Source: CAVWDI01 sp046259385 (GTDB taxonomy: Bacteria; Chloroflexota; Anaerolineae; Anaerolineales; UBA4823). Taken from it: a stretch of 6,419 bases of DNA. The stretch covers positions 1 through 6,419 of the forward strand of contig JBJYWI010000197.1 of NCBI GenBank assembly GCA_046259385.1. Direction: 5' to 3'. The number at the start of each line of letters is the position of its first letter. The stretch's first letter is position 1. A program made the position numbers and the translations under genes. Below, piece after piece: positions 1 through 5,487 of the stretch. Below the pieces are notes generated by a model. That model worked only from the letters and a program-made list of their open reading frames with translations, was not told where the DNA came from and searched no databases.

Positions 1-789
1 CTGCACTCTCGACTTTTAGAAAGGGCTGCCAAGCTTGCGGATGCATACATCATCATCCCCAAGTCTGAAGAGAGTGGGGATTCAGCTGAACAATCAGAAC
101 CTTTAGATGGGAAAATTTATAGCGGGCCATTAGCCTTGCATGATGCTGAAACAGCAATGGGAGAGATGGAGGACTCTGCTGACTTTGTGATCGCAAAAGT
201 CAAGGGTTCTGGAGGCTCGCTGACTGCGCTGCCAATTATCGAGACACTGCTTGGGGATGTTTCAGCATATGTTCCAACCAATGTGATTTCAATCACCGAT
301 GGACAGATTTATCTTGAGAATAACCTATTCTATGCAGGTATTCGACCAGCTATTAATGTCGGTCTTTCTGTCTCAAGGGTTGGAGGGGATGCCCAATCAA
401 AGGCGATGCGCCAGGTCGCAGGAAAATTACGGCTGGAAATGGCTTCTTTTAGAGAGCTTGCTGCGTTTGCGCAGTTCGGATCTGACCTGGATAGGTCAAC
501 CCAAATGCAGTTAAACCGAGGTCAACACCTGCAGGAGATACTCAAACAGCCTCAATATGTGCCGGTATCGTTAAGTAATCAGGTGATCACAATTTTTGCC
601 GGTACCAACGGTTACGCGGATGATGTGCCCCTGGATCGAATGCGCTCATGGGAGACCGCCCTCGTCCGTTTTATGGAGACGTCTTATCCCGAGATTGGTA
701 AAGATATAGCTGAAAAGAACATCATTGAAGATGAAACTGAACAGAAACTAAGAACAGCATTGGATGCTTTTAAAAGCACCTGGAATTAA
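1..789 (+). CDS. atpA: F1 ATP synthase subunit alpha, C-terminal 262 residues (5' end outside window)
   Basis: Alpha subunit of the F1 head, which forms the non-catalytic nucleotide sites and completes the catalytic sites of beta. The reading frame is open from base 1, so the gene starts upstream; the Walker A part is not in the window. Visible in order: LHSRLLERAAKL (residues 1-12 of the visible part), GGSLTALPIIET, the YVPTNVISITDGQI segment, AGIRPAINVGLSVSRVGG containing the conserved arginine finger (visible residue 126, codon at 376-378), then FRELAAFAQFGSDLD and the C-terminal helical domain ending in LDAFKSTWN. These blocks match bacterial alpha subunits almost word for word. Odd: about 50 extra residues sit between RAAKL and GGSLTALP (see the separate entry). 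The gene is followed after 55 bp by atpG, the usual F1 order. Identity is secure; only the N-terminal half is unseen. Confidence 0.98.
   Translation: MHSRLLERAAKLADAYIIIPKSEESGDSAEQSEPLDGKIYSGPLALHDAETAMGEMEDSADFVIAKVKGSGGSLTALPIIETLLGDVSAYVPTNVISITDGQIYLENNLFYAGIRPAINVGLSVSRVGGDAQSKAMRQVAGKLRLEMASFRELAAFAQFGSDLDRSTQMQLNRGQHLQEILKQPQYVPVSLSNQVITIFAGTNGYADDVPLDRMRSWETALVRFMETSYPEIGKDIAEKNIIEDETEQKLRTALDAFKSTWN
37..210 (+). other. Acidic insertion within AtpA
   Basis: Visible AtpA residues 13-70 separate the conserved RAAKL and GGSLTALP blocks by 58 residues. From memory of family sequences, Bacillus-type alpha subunits have about 5 residues here and E. coli about 17, so this is an excess of roughly 40-53. 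The segment begins with a short hydrophobic stretch (YIIIP) and continues with many Glu, Asp, Ser and Gly (for example SEESGDSAEQSEP), then GKIYSGPLALHDAETAM and a second acidic patch, GEMEDSADF. The frame stays open and both flanks align normally, so this is a real insertion in the protein and not a frameshift. Its function is unknown. Confidence 0.8.
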
Positions 790-844
790 GCGATCTTCAA
801 AGAGATTAAGTTTTCCCTAGGATGATAAAGTTCATTGGAATACA

Positions 845-1738
845 ATGGCAAATACGAGAGAGATAAGATTACGAATCCAGAGCGTTAAAAATATATCTCA
901 GGTGACCAGAGCGCTTGAAGCAGTAAGCGCCAGTAAGGTCCGTAAAGCCATGCAGGCGATGTTGAATACACGACCTTATGCAAATAAAGCCTGGCAAGTG
1001 TTAACCCATATCGCTGCTCAACCAGATAGAGTTACTCTACACCCGTTGTTGGAAACCATTAAAAAGCGGGATAAGGTACTGGTAGTGCTGGTATCAGGCG
1101 ATAGGGGTTTAGCTGGGGCTTATATAACTAATATTGTCAGGTTTACTCTAAACGAGTTTGACAATTTTCCAGCAGAGGTTAGTTATTTAACCGTTGGGAA
1201 AAAAGGCAGGGATATGCTGGTACGGCGCAGAAAAAATGTGATTGCTGAGTTCAGCGACCTTCCAGCCGATCCATCTTTTTCAGATGTTTCAGCTATCGGT
1301 CAGCTGGTGGTTGATGATTTCCTGGCACATATCTATGATGAGGTCTATCTGGTTTATACCGATTTTATCAATCTTGTTCGCCAGATTCCAAGCAAGAAGA
1401 AATTACTGCCCCTTGAAGTACGTGAAGGGCGGGAGCGCGTCGATGATTTACCAACATCCAGCCGTAGTCTTGCGGCAGCTTATATTTATGAACCGGGTCA
1501 ATCACAAATCTTAGACGAAATCATTCCAAGATTCACCGCTTTGCAGGTTTACCAATCGATTCTGGAATCACTGGCTAGCGAACATGCAGCCCGCATGGTT
1601 GCAATGAGAAATGCGACTGACAGCGCTACAGCCCTTGTGGAAGCGTTACAGCTCGAATTCAATAAGGTGCGGCAGCAGACAATTACGAACGAGATGCTTG
1701 ATATTGCAGGTGGAGCAGAAGCATTAACCCAAAGTTAG
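845..1738 (+). CDS. atpG: F1 ATP synthase subunit gamma
   Basis: Central rotor shaft of F1, which couples proton flow through FO to catalysis in the alpha3beta3 head. The 297-residue length is normal for bacterial gamma. The N-terminal helix REIRLRIQSVKNISQVTRALEAVSASKVRK (residues 5-34, read here as two overlapping conserved blocks) is the coiled-coil half inside the head. SGDRGLAGA (84-92) is the conserved Rossmann-like core strand and turn. EVYLVYTDFINLV lies in the globular domain. EHAARMVAMRNATDSA (246-261) and QTITNEMLDIAGGAEAL (278-294) form the C-terminal helix. No chloroplast-type regulatory insertion is seen. The ATG at 845 is chosen because MANTREIRLRI matches the family N terminus. 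The upstream bases lack a good Shine-Dalgarno match, so initiation may be weak or dependent on translation of atpA, 55 bp upstream. It lies 11 bp before atpD. Confidence 0.97.
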   Translation: MANTREIRLRIQSVKNISQVTRALEAVSASKVRKAMQAMLNTRPYANKAWQVLTHIAAQPDRVTLHPLLETIKKRDKVLVVLVSGDRGLAGAYITNIVRFTLNEFDNFPAEVSYLTVGKKGRDMLVRRRKNVIAEFSDLPADPSFSDVSAIGQLVVDDFLAHIYDEVYLVYTDFINLVRQIPSKKKLLPLEVREGRERVDDLPTSSRSLAAAYIYEPGQSQILDEIIPRFTALQVYQSILESLASEHAARMVAMRNATDSATALVEALQLEFNKVRQQTITNEMLDIAGGAEALTQS

Positions 1739-1739
1739 C

Positions 1740-1745
1740 GGAGGA
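1740..1745 (+). promoter_or_regulatory. Ribosome binding site of atpD
   Basis: GGAGGA, a strong Shine-Dalgarno match, directly follows the atpG stop codon (1736-1738) and sits 4 bases before the ATG at 1750. It fixes the atpD start and is much better than the sites before atpG or atpC. Confidence 0.85.
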
Positions 1746-1749
1746 TTGG

Positions 1750-3150
1750 ATGGCAGAAGTACAAGGTCAGGTTGTTCAGATATTAGGTGGTGTGGTTGAT
1801 GTTGAGTTTCCTCCCGACCATCTCCCGGAGATCTACGATGCTATTGAAATTCCAAGAGATAGCGGTACCCCTTTGGTTTTAGAAGTGCAGAAGCATCTGG
1901 GAAACAACTGGGTTCGCACTGTAGCAATGGACTCCACAGATGGTTTACAACGAGGTAAGCCAGCGTTTGCGAAAGGCACTCCGATTCAAGTTCCAGTTGG
2001 ACAGGAAGCATTGGGGCGGGTATTTAACGTATTAGGAGAACCAGTGGATGGTAAAGGACCAGTAGAAGCAGAAATATACTATCCAATTCACCGCCTAGCA
2101 CCTTCATTCGAAGAACAATCCACACGGGTAGAAGTATTTGAAACCGGTGTGAAAGTTATCGATCTGATCGCACCATTTACTAAAGGCGGAAAGACCGGCA
2201 TTTTTGGCGGCGCAGGTGTAGGCAAGACCGTCATTATTATGGAACTGATTAGATCAATCGCTATCGAGCACCAGGGGAATTCTGTATTTGCAGGGGTAGG
2301 AGAAAGGACAAGAGAAGGCACCCAGTTGTATCGCGAGATGCTGGAATCAGGTGTTATGAAAGATACAGTGATGGTTTTCGGACAAATGAATGAACCACCA
2401 GGGGTGCGTTTACGGGTGGGTCTTGCAGCGCTTTCCATGTCTGAGTATTTCCGCGACCAAGGACGGGATGTCCTTCTTTTCATTGATAATATTTTCCGCT
2501 TCAGTATGTCTGGTTCTGAAGTATCTGCTTTACTTGGCAGGATGCCTTCCGCGGTGGGATACCAGCCAACATTGGCGACAGAAATGGGAGAGCTGCAGGA
2601 GAGAATTACTTCTACCAGGACGGGATCGATAACTTCCATGCAGGCAGTCTATGTACCAGCGGATGATTACTCAGATCCTGCACCAGTCGCCACCTTTACT
2701 CATCTGGATGCAACAATTGCACTGGAACGATCCATTTCAGAGAAAGGAATTTACCCGGCAGTCGATCCCTTGGCGTCAACGTCAAGAATCCTTGACCCAA
2801 ATATCGTTGGAGAGGACCATTACACGACTGCACGCGAAGTGCAGCAGGTTCTGCAGCGTTATAAAGATTTACAGGACATCATTGCGATCCTGGGGGTTGA
2901 TGAATTGAGTGAAGATGACAAGGTCATTGTTTCACGCGCCAGAAAAATTGAACGATTTTTCTCCCAACCTTTCTTTGTAGCCCAGCAATTTACAGGCACT
3001 GAAGGACGGTATGTTTCATTGAGAGATACAATTCAGGGCTTTAGAGATATTCTGGATGGTAAATGCGACGAACTTCCTGAACAATCATTTATGATGGTTG
3101 GAACGATAGATGAGGCATTTCAAAAAGCCAAAGAATTAAAAGATGAGTGA
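1750..3150 (+). CDS. atpD: F1 ATP synthase subunit beta (catalytic)
   Basis: Catalytic subunit of F1, making ATP from ADP and phosphate. At 466 residues it has the usual length. The N-terminal beta-barrel (about 1-80) begins GQVVQILGGVVDVEF. The nucleotide domain has Walker A GGAGVGKT at 153-160 (Lys159, Thr160), GERTREG with the catalytic glutamate at 185 and the following Arg186, and Walker B DVLLFID ending at Asp246. GRMPSAVGYQPTLATEMG and YVPADDYSDPAP follow. The C-terminal helical domain carries the lever loop as DELSEDD (384-390; the usual form is DELSEED). After Walker B the usual FRFTQAGSEVS reads FRFSMSGSEVS, an unusual pair of changes near the catalytic site. The start is set by a strong ribosome binding site. 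The gene ends with TGA followed immediately in frame by TAA. It is a complete and almost certainly functional subunit. Confidence 0.99.
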   Translation: MAEVQGQVVQILGGVVDVEFPPDHLPEIYDAIEIPRDSGTPLVLEVQKHLGNNWVRTVAMDSTDGLQRGKPAFAKGTPIQVPVGQEALGRVFNVLGEPVDGKGPVEAEIYYPIHRLAPSFEEQSTRVEVFETGVKVIDLIAPFTKGGKTGIFGGAGVGKTVIIMELIRSIAIEHQGNSVFAGVGERTREGTQLYREMLESGVMKDTVMVFGQMNEPPGVRLRVGLAALSMSEYFRDQGRDVLLFIDNIFRFSMSGSEVSALLGRMPSAVGYQPTLATEMGELQERITSTRTGSITSMQAVYVPADDYSDPAPVATFTHLDATIALERSISEKGIYPAVDPLASTSRILDPNIVGEDHYTTAREVQQVLQRYKDLQDIIAILGVDELSEDDKVIVSRARKIERFFSQPFFVAQQFTGTEGRYVSLRDTIQGFRDILDGKCDELPEQSFMMVGTIDEAFQKAKELKDE

Positions 3151-3214
3151 TAAATAAAATTGAAAAAATTTTGTCACAGACATTTTATAAGACCTGGTAA
3201 AAAAAGAGATAAAA

Positions 3215-3670
3215 ATGCCCATTAGATGTGAAATCGTCTCTCAAGACCGGATGGTGTTTGAAGGGGATGCGGATATTATTATTGTTCCTGGCGAGTCTGG
3301 AGAACTTGGAATTTTACCAAACCATGCTCCATTACTTTCAACTTTAAAAATGGGGATAATAAAAGTCAGGTCAAAAGATAAGGAAGAAGATTTTACAGTT
3401 TCGGGTGGTATTGTTGAAGTCCAACCGGATATTATTACAATCCTGGCAGATGCTGCTGAAAATGTGAAAGAGATCGATATCGTCCGGGCAGAATCAGCAA
3501 AAAGGCGGGCAGAAGAAATTTTGAGAAAAGGACCACCGCCCGATACGGATGAGTATCTTGCGATGGAAGCGGCATTAAAACGTTCGAATCTGCGGTTGGA
3601 GGCGGTAAGAAAATATCGCGGTTATCGGCAAAAGAGAGGAATTTCCGGGGTGGAACAGAGTGAAGGATAA
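3215..3670 (+). CDS. atpC: F1 ATP synthase subunit epsilon
   Basis: Epsilon subunit of the rotor foot, which links gamma to the c-ring and can inhibit ATP hydrolysis through its C-terminal helices. The 151-residue length is slightly longer than the roughly 130-140 usual in bacteria. Residues 1-80 form the beta-sandwich, with the family block GELGILPNHAPLL (29-41). The C-terminal helices begin at IDIVRAESAKRRAEE (87-101), which contains the IDxxRA motif known from ATP-binding epsilon subunits of Bacillus type. A proline break (GPPP, 106-109) separates it from the last helix with ALKRSNLRLEAVRKYR (120-135). The tail after about residue 136 is extra, basic and then polar. The ATG at 3215 is preceded by a purine-rich AAAGAGA-like stretch, a moderate ribosome site. 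A 64-bp AT-rich gap separates it from atpD, and it ends 6 bp before the mreB-like gene. Confidence 0.96.
   Translation: MPIRCEIVSQDRMVFEGDADIIIVPGESGELGILPNHAPLLSTLKMGIIKVRSKDKEEDFTVSGGIVEVQPDIITILADAAENVKEIDIVRAESAKRRAEEILRKGPPPDTDEYLAMEAALKRSNLRLEAVRKYRGYRQKRGISGVEQSEG
3662..3667 (+). promoter_or_regulatory. Ribosome binding site of the mreB-like gene
   Basis: GAAGGA lies inside the last codons of atpC, 9 bases before the ATG at 3677 and 15 bases before a second in-frame ATG at 3683. The spacing favours 3677. Its placement inside atpC points to translation as part of the same message. Confidence 0.65.
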
Positions 3671-3676
3671 ATAATT

Positions 3677-4684
3677 ATGGCGATGTTTTCAAAAGACCTG
3701 GGTATCGACCTGGGGACTTATTTCATACGCGTATCTGAAGGAAGCAACGTAATCCTCGAAGAGCCAACTGTCGCGGCGATTGTTACAGATGAAGAGAAGA
3801 TGGTAGCCTGGGGGCAGGAAGCCCAGAACATGATGGGACGCGTCCCGGAATCTCTTGAAATTTCACGCCCATTATTGAATGGTGTTATCGCAGATTACGA
3901 AGTTACGGAATATATGTTAGAGGCTGTTTTGAAAAAAGTAGGTGGACCGATGCGGATATTCCGACCGCGGGTCATGATTACTGTCCCTAATGGAGTTACA
4001 AGTGTTGAGAGCAGAGCAGTCCATGAGGCTATCCTGCAGGCGGGCAGCAGAGAAGCGATCCTTATCCAGCAGCCGCTCGCCGCTGCAATTGGAGTGGATT
4101 TACCGATTGGGACTCCTTCAGGGAATATGATCCTCTGTTTGGGCGCTGGTGCTACCCAGGCGGCGGTTATGGCGATGTATGGTATTGTCGCAGCAGACAC
4201 ATTGCGCCAGGGAGGGATGTCTCTTGACGAGGCGATTATCTCTTACGTCCGGAAAAAATATGGTTTGATAATCGGGCAGTTGACCGCGGAACAGATAAAA
4301 TTAAAAATCGGCGCTGCTGTACCGCAAGATGAAGAGAAAACCGTGGATATACAGGGTCAGGATCAGGTGAGCGGACTTCCAAGACCAGCAACATTAACAA
4401 CCGGAGAGGTTGTGGAGGCGCTGCAAAATCCGCTCAAGGACGTGGTTGAAACTGCACGGAGGGTGTTGGAAAAAACACCTCCCGAATTGGTATCTGATAT
4501 CATCGATCGTGGAGTAGCTGTTACAGGCGGTGGAGCCCTGCTCAGAGGTATCGATAAGCTGCTAACAAAAGAATTAGGAGTGCCGGCTTATCTTGTAGAT
4601 AATCCAACAGTCTGCACTGCTGAGGGGGCATTTCAGGGTTTAGGGATGTTCCCGCTGATCCGCCGCAACCTGGTAGTTGTATAA
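3677..4684 (+). CDS. mreB: MreB-family actin-like protein with degenerate ATP site
   Basis: The 335-residue length and many blocks place this in the MreB family, the actin-like filaments that guide cell-wall synthesis under the membrane: FSKDLGIDLGT (4-14), PLLNGVIADYEVTEYML, FRPRVMITVPNGVTSVE, LDEAIISYVRKKYGLIIG, LTAEQIKLKIGAA and the adenine-side loop TGGGALLRG (283-291). Nucleotide-site residues differ strongly from remembered MreB consensus. Phosphate-1 DLGTANTLVY reads DLGTYFIRVS (11-20). The EEP that carries the catalytic glutamate reads QQP (131-133). Phosphate-2 DIGGGTTE reads CLGAGATQ (154-161). GGDEMDEA reads GGMSLDEA (179-186). Asp11 is kept. The frame is intact and the rest is well conserved, so this is not a decaying pseudogene. 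It may bind nucleotide without hydrolysing it. It starts 6 bp after atpC and so is probably cotranscribed with the ATP synthase genes. Family assignment is firm; a canonical MreB role is doubtful. Confidence 0.88.
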   Translation: MAMFSKDLGIDLGTYFIRVSEGSNVILEEPTVAAIVTDEEKMVAWGQEAQNMMGRVPESLEISRPLLNGVIADYEVTEYMLEAVLKKVGGPMRIFRPRVMITVPNGVTSVESRAVHEAILQAGSREAILIQQPLAAAIGVDLPIGTPSGNMILCLGAGATQAAVMAMYGIVAADTLRQGGMSLDEAIISYVRKKYGLIIGQLTAEQIKLKIGAAVPQDEEKTVDIQGQDQVSGLPRPATLTTGEVVEALQNPLKDVVETARRVLEKTPPELVSDIIDRGVAVTGGGALLRGIDKLLTKELGVPAYLVDNPTVCTAEGAFQGLGMFPLIRRNLVVV

Positions 4685-4692
4685 ATTTCCGA

Positions 4693-5313
4693 TCAATCGA
4701 GATAATAAGTCATCCTCTGAAGGTGAATTGATGGGTCAATGTACTGTACAAAGACACCATCAGGGACAGTTATGTTTATTGGGGCATAATTCAGGATCGC
4801 TTTAATCCCCGCTTCAACGAGCTGATTTGCCACTTCCTGAGCGTGAGATGCTGGAACCGCGATCATTGCAATTTTAATATTGTTATCTACGACATACGAA
4901 ATAAGGTTTTTTGAATCCTTGACAATATAAGCGTCAATCTCGGTTCCAACCCTTGATTGGTCATTATCAAAAATCATTTTTACTTTAAATCCACGATTTC
5001 TAAATCCCCTGTATCTGGCAACAGCGTTCCCGATATCACCTGCGCCAACCACTACAATATCCCATTCTTGATCAACCTGAAGTATCTTTGACAATTGTTC
5101 TATCAGGTAATCAATTTTATAGCCCGTACCCTGTTTTCCGAATTCTCCAAATTGAGACAGGTCCTTGCGAATTTGAGCAGCAGAAATTCCCAGCCGTTCT
5201 CCCAGTTCTTGGGAGGAGGTAACTTTCCGGTTTTCTTCCTGCATCCTTTGTAATGAACGAAGGTAGAGAGGCAAACGACTGATGATAATATCAGGTATCG
5301 CATTGGATTTCAT
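4693..5313 (-). CDS. rex: Redox-sensing transcriptional repressor Rex
   Basis: Cytoplasmic dimeric repressor that binds DNA when NADH/NAD+ is low and releases it on NADH binding, usually controlling fermentative and respiratory genes. The 206-residue length is typical. Residues 1-75 form the winged-helix domain: IPDIIISRLPLYLRSL, then SSQELGERLGISAAQIRKDLSQFGEFGKQGTGY (33-65, two adjoining conserved blocks) with the recognition helix around 45-55. Residues 84-205 form the Rossmann NAD(H) domain: VVVGAGDIG, with GxGxxG at 90-95; the FDND acidic end of the second strand at 115-118; AVPA at 152-155; and NYAP at 175-178. The C-terminal swapped helix ends MTYYLD. The start at 5313 has a strong GGAGGG ribosome site. 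The gene converges on the mreB-like gene with an 8-bp gap and diverges from obg. An inverted repeat upstream fits autoregulation. Confidence 0.96.
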   Translation of the reverse strand: MKSNAIPDIIISRLPLYLRSLQRMQEENRKVTSSQELGERLGISAAQIRKDLSQFGEFGKQGTGYKIDYLIEQLSKILQVDQEWDIVVVGAGDIGNAVARYRGFRNRGFKVKMIFDNDQSRVGTEIDAYIVKDSKNLISYVVDNNIKIAMIAVPASHAQEVANQLVEAGIKAILNYAPINITVPDGVFVQYIDPSIHLQRMTYYLD

Positions 5314-5317
5314 GTCT

Positions 5318-5323
5318 CCCTCC
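5318..5323 (-). promoter_or_regulatory. Ribosome binding site of rex
   Basis: On the minus strand GGAGGG is followed by AGAC and then the ATG at 5313-5311. This is a strong match at short spacing and fixes the rex start. Confidence 0.8.
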
Positions 5324-5367
5324 AGTTGTATTGAAATGAAAGTGATGGATTAGATTATGTTGTGTTG

Positions 5368-5396
5368 AATTTACCATAATTATGTTATTTGTGCAA
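5368..5396 (-). promoter_or_regulatory. Possible rex promoter
   Basis: On the minus strand TTGCAC (5396-5391) and TAAATT (5373-5368) are 17 bp apart, a weak sigma-70-like pair (3/6 and 4/6 matches to consensus). An alternative -10 is CATAAT at 5384-5379 with TTGTGG at 5406-5401 (spacer 16). Either choice places the inverted repeat at 5386-5409 over the -35 region, as expected for repression. Which pair is used cannot be decided by eye. Confidence 0.35.
5375..5384. repeat. Perfect 10-bp palindrome CATAATTATG
   Basis: A perfect palindrome one base before the left arm of the larger inverted repeat. It may be chance in an AT-rich intergenic region, or simply supply the -10 CATAAT on the minus strand. 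No protein is assigned to it. Confidence 0.4.
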
Positions 5397-5409
5397 ACTG
5401 CCACAAATA
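5386..5409. promoter_or_regulatory. Putative Rex operator (inverted repeat)
   Basis: TATTTGTG at 5386-5393 and CACAAATA at 5402-5409 are perfect 8-bp inverted arms around an 8-base spacer. The core TTGTG-N8-CACAA has the same geometry as the Rex operator described in Streptomyces (TGTG-N8-CACA). Here the bases next to the cores are C/C instead of the preferred A/T. The site lies between rex and obg, 73 bp upstream of the rex start codon and immediately upstream of the obg -35 position. CRP/FNR-type regulators use the same TGTG-N8-CACA spacing and are the main alternative. Confidence 0.65.
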
Positions 5410-5410
5410 G

Positions 5411-5439
5411 CGTACAAACAGAAAACCGTTTGGTATAAT
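5411..5439 (+). promoter_or_regulatory. Extended -10 promoter of obg
   Basis: TGG-TATAAT (5431-5439) is a perfect -10 hexamer with the TGn extension. CGTACA at 5411-5416, 17 bp upstream, is a poor -35 (3/6), which the extension would offset. Transcription would start near 5446, giving a leader of about 40 bases before the obg ATG. Confidence 0.7.
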
Positions 5440-5487
5440 CACGCTGATTTTTCAGATACCGATAAAAATTACCCGAACCTAACGAAT

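Noticed and set aside
136..789. Separate short gene starting at the TTG at 136
   Set aside because: The same frame is open back to base 1 and encodes conserved AtpA sequence, so the TTG is an internal leucine codon inside the insertion.
2088..2639. 183-codon open frame on the minus strand
   Set aside because: Lies wholly inside atpD on the opposite strand; its translation has no recognisable motif and atpD is certain.
3156..3182. Possible terminator between atpD and atpC (AAAATT-AATTTT repeat and TGTC-ACA-GACA stem)
   Set aside because: Stems are short and AT-rich with no following T-run, and atpC is expected to be cotranscribed.
3895..4200. 101-codon open frame on the minus strand
   Set aside because: Shadow of the mreB-like gene, with no ribosome site or family resemblance.
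3677..4684. mreB-like gene as a decaying pseudogene
   Set aside because: The frame is complete at normal length with a good ribosome site, and conserved structural blocks are kept; changes are confined mainly to the nucleotide site.
4691..4700. CGAT-CA-ATCG inverted repeat as a terminator
   Set aside because: Only 4-bp arms, a 2-base loop and no T-tract.
5444..5455. CTGA-TTTT-TCAG hairpin in the obg leader as a riboswitch or attenuator
   Set aside because: A 4-bp stem is too small to support a regulatory RNA, and no alternative pairing partner was seen.
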